Positions 14,186-17,073 of a stretch of 17,073 nt of DNA are shown piece by piece. The position numbers and the translations under genes are program-made. The notes beneath the pieces were generated by a model. It was given only the letters and a program-made list of their open reading frames with translations. It did no database searches and was not told the DNA's origin. The stretch is taken from NCBI GenBank assembly GCA_021793115.1, contig JAJYTJ010000077.1, positions 1-17,073 of the forward strand, given 5' to 3'. Source of the stretch: Actinomycetes bacterium. GTDB taxonomy: Bacteria > Actinomycetota > Actinomycetes > Actinomycetales > Cellulomonadaceae. Each line of letters opens with the position of its first letter. Positions within the stretch are counted from its first letter, which is position 1.

Positions 14186-15556
14186 ATGGTCGTGGGCCCG
14201 GTCGCGGTGTCGGTGCTCGCGCTGGCGACCTACGTGACGTTCTCCTGGTCGCAGTGGCGCCGGCTCGAGACGCCGTCGTGGGACCTCGGGATCTTCACGC
14301 AGCTGGCGCAGCGGTACGCGCACCTGCAGGCGCCGGTGGTCGACATCAAGGGCGCCGGGTTCGACCTCCTGGGCGACCACTTCCACCCGCTGCTCGTGCT
14401 GCTCGGCCTGCCGTACCGCCTCGCGCCGAGCGCGTTCACCGTGATGACCGTCCAGTCCGTGCTCTTCGCGTGGTCGGTGTGGATCATCGCGCGCGAGGCG
14501 GCGCGGCGGCGCGGCCCGCTCGTCGGCTCGCTGCTCGGCGCCGCCTACGCGGCGAGCTTCGGGCTCGCGGGCGCGGTCGAGGTGCAGTTCCACGAGATCG
14601 CCTTCGCCGTGCCGCTGCTGGCCGCCTCGCTCGTCGCGCTGGTGCGCCGCCGGTGGTGGCCGGCCGCCCTGTGGGCCGCGCCCCTCGTCTTCGTCAAGGA
14701 GGACCTGGGCGCCACCGTGCTGGTCATCGGCCTGCTGCTGGCGTGGCGCGCGCGCGCCGAGCGACCCTGGATCGGGCGCGGCCTGGCCGCCTGGGGCGCG
14801 GTGTGGCTGGTGCTGACGCAGGCGGTCATCCTGCCGGCGCTCAACCCGGACGGCGTGTTCGCCTACGGCGACCGCCTGGACTGGCGTGGCCTGGCGACGC
14901 ACCCCTGGCTGCTGGCCACCCACCTCGTCGACGACCAGCGCAAGGTGATCACGCTGGCGCTGCTCGTCGCCGTCACCGGGCTGGTGGGGCTGCGCTCGCC
15001 CGTGATGCTCGTCGCGGCGCCGACGCTCCTGTGGCGGTTCTGGTCGGGCAACGACGGGTTCTGGGGCCACACGTGGCACTACAGCGCCGTGCTCATGCCG
15101 ATCGCGTTCGTCGCGCTGCTCGAGGGGGTCGAGCTCGCGGAGCGGTCACCCCGGGCCTGGCTGCGCCGGTACGCGCGCTCGGCGGTCGCCGTCGCGGTGA
15201 CGGTGGGGGCGCTCGTCGCGCCGCAGACGCCGTTCGGCCGGTTCGGCGACCCCGCGTTCTGGGCGCCGAACCCTCGGGTGCCGGCAGCCCGCGGCGCGCT
15301 CGCGGCCGTCCCCGCGGGCGCCTCGGTGGAGACCGACGTGGGGCTCATGAACTACCTCGTGGACCACCACGACGTCTACTGGATGGGGAACGAGGGCAAC
15401 CCCGCGGCGGACTACCTGGTGTTCGACTCCGCTTGGGTGGGCGTGCCCGGCACGCCGTCGGCGGTGCTTGCGTGGGCGCGCGCACACCACCCGGGCGCCG
15501 TGTACACGGTGACCTACGCCGTGGGCGGCTACCTCGTCGCGCACCGGGTGTCCTAG
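14186..15556 (+). CDS. DUF2079 polytopic membrane protein
   Basis: A 456-residue integral membrane protein with about ten hydrophobic segments. The DUF2079 hallmark follows the first helix: SWDLGIFTQLAQRY, then GFDLLGDHFHPLLVLLGLPYRL (about residues 32-80). A QFHEIAF motif and a DAD-like soluble C-terminal part with NEGNPAADYLVFDSAWVG come later. The fold resembles GT-C glycosyltransferases and the family is often found with cell-envelope genes, but its function is unknown. The ATG at 14186 is the first ATG, GTG or TTG of this frame; SD is weak. The frame is open from 13931 without such a start, so a CTG at 14057, just after GAGGTGG and overlapping the DUF1003 stop, could add 43 residues. The gene fills the interval between DUF1003 and mrp. 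Confidence 0.85.
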   Translation: MVVGPVAVSVLALATYVTFSWSQWRRLETPSWDLGIFTQLAQRYAHLQAPVVDIKGAGFDLLGDHFHPLLVLLGLPYRLAPSAFTVMTVQSVLFAWSVWIIAREAARRRGPLVGSLLGAAYAASFGLAGAVEVQFHEIAFAVPLLAASLVALVRRRWWPAALWAAPLVFVKEDLGATVLVIGLLLAWRARAERPWIGRGLAAWGAVWLVLTQAVILPALNPDGVFAYGDRLDWRGLATHPWLLATHLVDDQRKVITLALLVAVTGLVGLRSPVMLVAAPTLLWRFWSGNDGFWGHTWHYSAVLMPIAFVALLEGVELAERSPRAWLRRYARSAVAVAVTVGALVAPQTPFGRFGDPAFWAPNPRVPAARGALAAVPAGASVETDVGLMNYLVDHHDVYWMGNEGNPAADYLVFDSAWVGVPGTPSAVLAWARAHHPGAVYTVTYAVGGYLVAHRVS

Positions 15557-15591
15557 GTCCGGGCGCCCACGGGGGCCCACGCGGCACCGCC

Positions 15592-15597
15592 TACGAT
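15592..15597 (+). promoter_or_regulatory. leaderless -10 of mrp
   Basis: TACGAT followed by GGCCGC and ATG 15604: a 6-nt spacer, so the expected transcript begins at the start codon. No SD precedes the ATG. This is the best of the leaderless candidates here together with 3530-3535 and 12296-12301. Confidence 0.55.
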
Positions 15598-15603
15598 GGC
15601 CGC

Positions 15604-16749
15604 ATGCCCTCCACCTCCCAGCCCGAGGGTCTTGCCGCTGCGGTCCGTCAGGTGCTGACCGGCGTGCTCGACCCGGAGATCCGCCGCCCCATCACCGACC
15701 TCGGCATGGTCCGGTCCGTGCTCGTCGACGGCGGTCGCGTCACGGTCCGCGTCGACCTGACGGTCGCCGGCTGCCCCATGAAGGACACCCTGGTCACGGA
15801 CGTGACGGCGGCCGTGCGCACGCTCGAGGGCGTCGAGGACGTCAGGGTGGAGCTGGGCGAGATGACGGCCGAGCAGCGGGCCGAGCTGCGCCAGTCGCTG
15901 CGCGGCGGCGCGCCCGAGCCGGTGATCCCGTTCGCGCAGCCGGGCTCGCTCACGCGGGTCATCGCGGTCACCAGCGGCAAGGGCGGCGTGGGCAAGTCCT
16001 CGGTGACGGCGAACCTCGCGGTCGCGCTGGCCCAGCAGGGGCTGTCGGTGGGCGTCGTCGACGCCGACATCTACGGCTTCTCGCTGCCGCGCATGCTCGG
16101 CACCGACCAGCCGCCCACCGCGGTCGACGACATGTTGCTGCCGCCCGTGGCGCACGGCGTCAAGGTCGTCTCGATCGGCATGTTCGTCGAGCCCGGCCAG
16201 CCCGTGGTGTGGCGCGGCCCGATGCTCCACCGCGCGCTCCAGCAGTTCCTCACGGACATGTACTGGGGCGACCTGGACGTGCTGCTGCTCGACCTGCCGC
16301 CCGGGACGGGCGACATCGCCATCTCGGTTGCGCAGCTGCTGCCCGGCTCGTCGCTCGTCGTCGTCACCACACCGCAGCTGGCGGCCGCCGAGGTCGCCGA
16401 GCGCGCGGGCGCGGTCGCGGTGCAGACGCACCAGCACGTCGTCGGCGTCATCGAGAACATGTCGTGGCTGGAGCAGCCGGACGGCTCACGCCTGGAGCTC
16501 TTCGGCGCGGGCGGCGGCGCGCGCGTCGCGGACCGCCTGACGACGCTCGTCGGCTCGCCCGTGCCCGTGCTCGGGCAGGTGCCGATCGACATCGCCGTGC
16601 GCGAGTCGGGCGACGCCGGGACGCCGGTGGTCGCGGCGGCCCCCGACTCCCCCGCCGCGGTGGCGCTGCGTGCCATCGCCGCCGGCCTCGTCGCCACCCC
16701 CCGCGGCCTGGCCGGCAAGCCCCTCGGCGTCGTGCCGCTCACCCGCTGA
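15604..16749 (+). CDS. mrp: Mrp/NBP35-type iron-sulfur carrier ATPase (ApbC)
   Basis: A 381-residue P-loop ATPase that carries and hands over iron-sulfur clusters in the cytosol. An N-terminal MIP18 domain (about 8-85, with LDPEIRRPITDLGMV and AGCPMKDTL) is followed by the Mrp core with deviant Walker A TSGKGGVGKSS (about 124-134), DADIYGFSLPRML, WRGPMLHRALQQFL and DLPPGTGD. The CXXC that binds the bridging cluster in Salmonella ApbC is absent; the place after ENMSW reads LEQPDGSRLELFG. Cys residues are otherwise limited to the MIP18 GCP motif. ATG 15604 is supported by a leaderless -10. Mrp (Rv1229c) is also close to Rv1231c and Rv1232c in M. tuberculosis. galK begins 9 bp after its stop. 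Confidence 0.93.
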   Translation: MPSTSQPEGLAAAVRQVLTGVLDPEIRRPITDLGMVRSVLVDGGRVTVRVDLTVAGCPMKDTLVTDVTAAVRTLEGVEDVRVELGEMTAEQRAELRQSLRGGAPEPVIPFAQPGSLTRVIAVTSGKGGVGKSSVTANLAVALAQQGLSVGVVDADIYGFSLPRMLGTDQPPTAVDDMLLPPVAHGVKVVSIGMFVEPGQPVVWRGPMLHRALQQFLTDMYWGDLDVLLLDLPPGTGDIAISVAQLLPGSSLVVVTTPQLAAAEVAERAGAVAVQTHQHVVGVIENMSWLEQPDGSRLELFGAGGGARVADRLTTLVGSPVPVLGQVPIDIAVRESGDAGTPVVAAAPDSPAAVALRAIAAGLVATPRGLAGKPLGVVPLTR

Positions 16750-16758
16750 GAGGTTGCC

Positions 16759-17073
16759 ATGACCACCACCACCTCGGCCGCGGCGCTGCGGCCGGCCTGG
16801 TCGCCCGACGAGGGTGCGGCACGCGTGCGCGCACTGTTCGCCGCCGCCTTCCCGGACGAGCCGGACGGCGTGTGGTCCGCGCCGGGCCGGGTCAACCTCA
16901 TCGGCGAGCACACGGACTACAACGGCGGCCTCTGCCTGCCGATCGCGCTGCCGCACCGCACCTTCGTGGCGCTGCGCGCGCGCGACGACGACCAGGTGCG
17001 CCTGGTCTCGGCGCAGGAGGCCTCGGCGGTCGTCGCGCTGTCGCTCGACGAGGTCGCCCCCGGCGCCGTACCG
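16759..17073 (+). CDS. galK: galactokinase, partial (N-terminal 105 residues)
   Basis: The start of a GHMP-family galactokinase, which phosphorylates galactose at C1 in the Leloir pathway. The galactokinase signature [15 protein letters not shown] is present at about residues 44-58, followed by [27 protein letters not shown]. The signature is specific to galactokinases within the GHMP kinases. The ATG at 16759 has GAGAGG (16748-16753) 5 nt upstream. The gene runs off the window, so the ATP-binding Gly/Ser-rich motif and C-terminus are not seen. It follows mrp by 9 bp in the same direction, so the two are probably cotranscribed, an unusual pairing with no obvious metabolic link. Confidence 0.93.
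   Translation, partial: MTTTTSAAALRPAWSPDEGAARVRALFAAAFPDEPDGVWSAPGRVNLIGEHTDYNGGLCLPIALPHRTFVALRARDDDQVRLVSAQEASAVVALSLDEVAPGAVP

Noticed and set aside
13927..15603. Upstream extension of the mrp frame to 13927
   Set aside because: Out of frame with the DUF1003 and DUF2079 genes it covers, and no known domain before the MIP18 start at 15604.

Overview
The window is chromosomal DNA of a very GC-rich actinobacterium. Gene content, codon use (almost every third position G or C), many GTG starts and several apparently leaderless genes point to the Micrococcales, with Cellulomonas or a close relative my best guess from general resemblance. I saw no rRNA, tRNA, CRISPR array, insertion sequence or prophage. 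The window cuts a gene at each end: an AdnA-like helicase at the left and galactokinase at the right.

Left part (1-5635). Minus-strand AdnA-type UvrD-like helicase (partial), then a TetR regulator, a 74-residue DUF3107 protein, a minus-strand ferritin-like protein and a DEAD-box RNA helicase (rhlE-like) behind a roughly 210-nt leader. As I recall it, Mycobacterium tuberculosis has the same set in the same relative order and orientation (Rv3202c, Rv3208, Rv3208A, Rv3210c, Rv3211), so this is an old actinobacterial core neighbourhood. A stem that can act from both sides separates rhlE from the next, convergent operon.

Middle part (5635-8684). A minus-strand PHP phosphoesterase and MarC-family membrane protein overlap by 4 nt. 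They are divergent from an aminopeptidase P.

Metal module 1 (8685-11617). A leader of about 300 nt carries a 19-codon upstream ORF with a strong Shine-Dalgarno (SD) sequence, and a stem that pairs with the SD of the following gene. That gene encodes a soluble protein with two PRC-barrel-like segments, an MgtE N domain and a CBS pair, but no MgtE membrane pore. It overlaps by 4 nt a gene for an Nramp-fold transporter whose metal site is non-canonical (DPAG instead of DPGN, APW instead of MPH), as expected for an Nramp-related magnesium transporter. I read this as a candidate split Mg2+-gated transporter with a riboregulated leader. It is the most interesting item in the window.

Metal module 2 and right part (11636-17073). 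A general stress protein 17M-like membrane protein (minus) is divergent from a second PRC/MgtE-N/CBS protein, which overlaps a DUF1003 membrane protein. A DUF2079 polytopic membrane protein, the Fe-S carrier ATPase Mrp and the start of galK follow. Rv1233c-Rv1232c-Rv1231c-Rv1229c of M. tuberculosis is the matching neighbourhood, again from memory. The two MgtE-like proteins are paralogues, one paired with an Nramp-type transporter and one with DUF1003.

Most long open frames opposite or out of phase with these genes are products of the high GC content and are not annotated.
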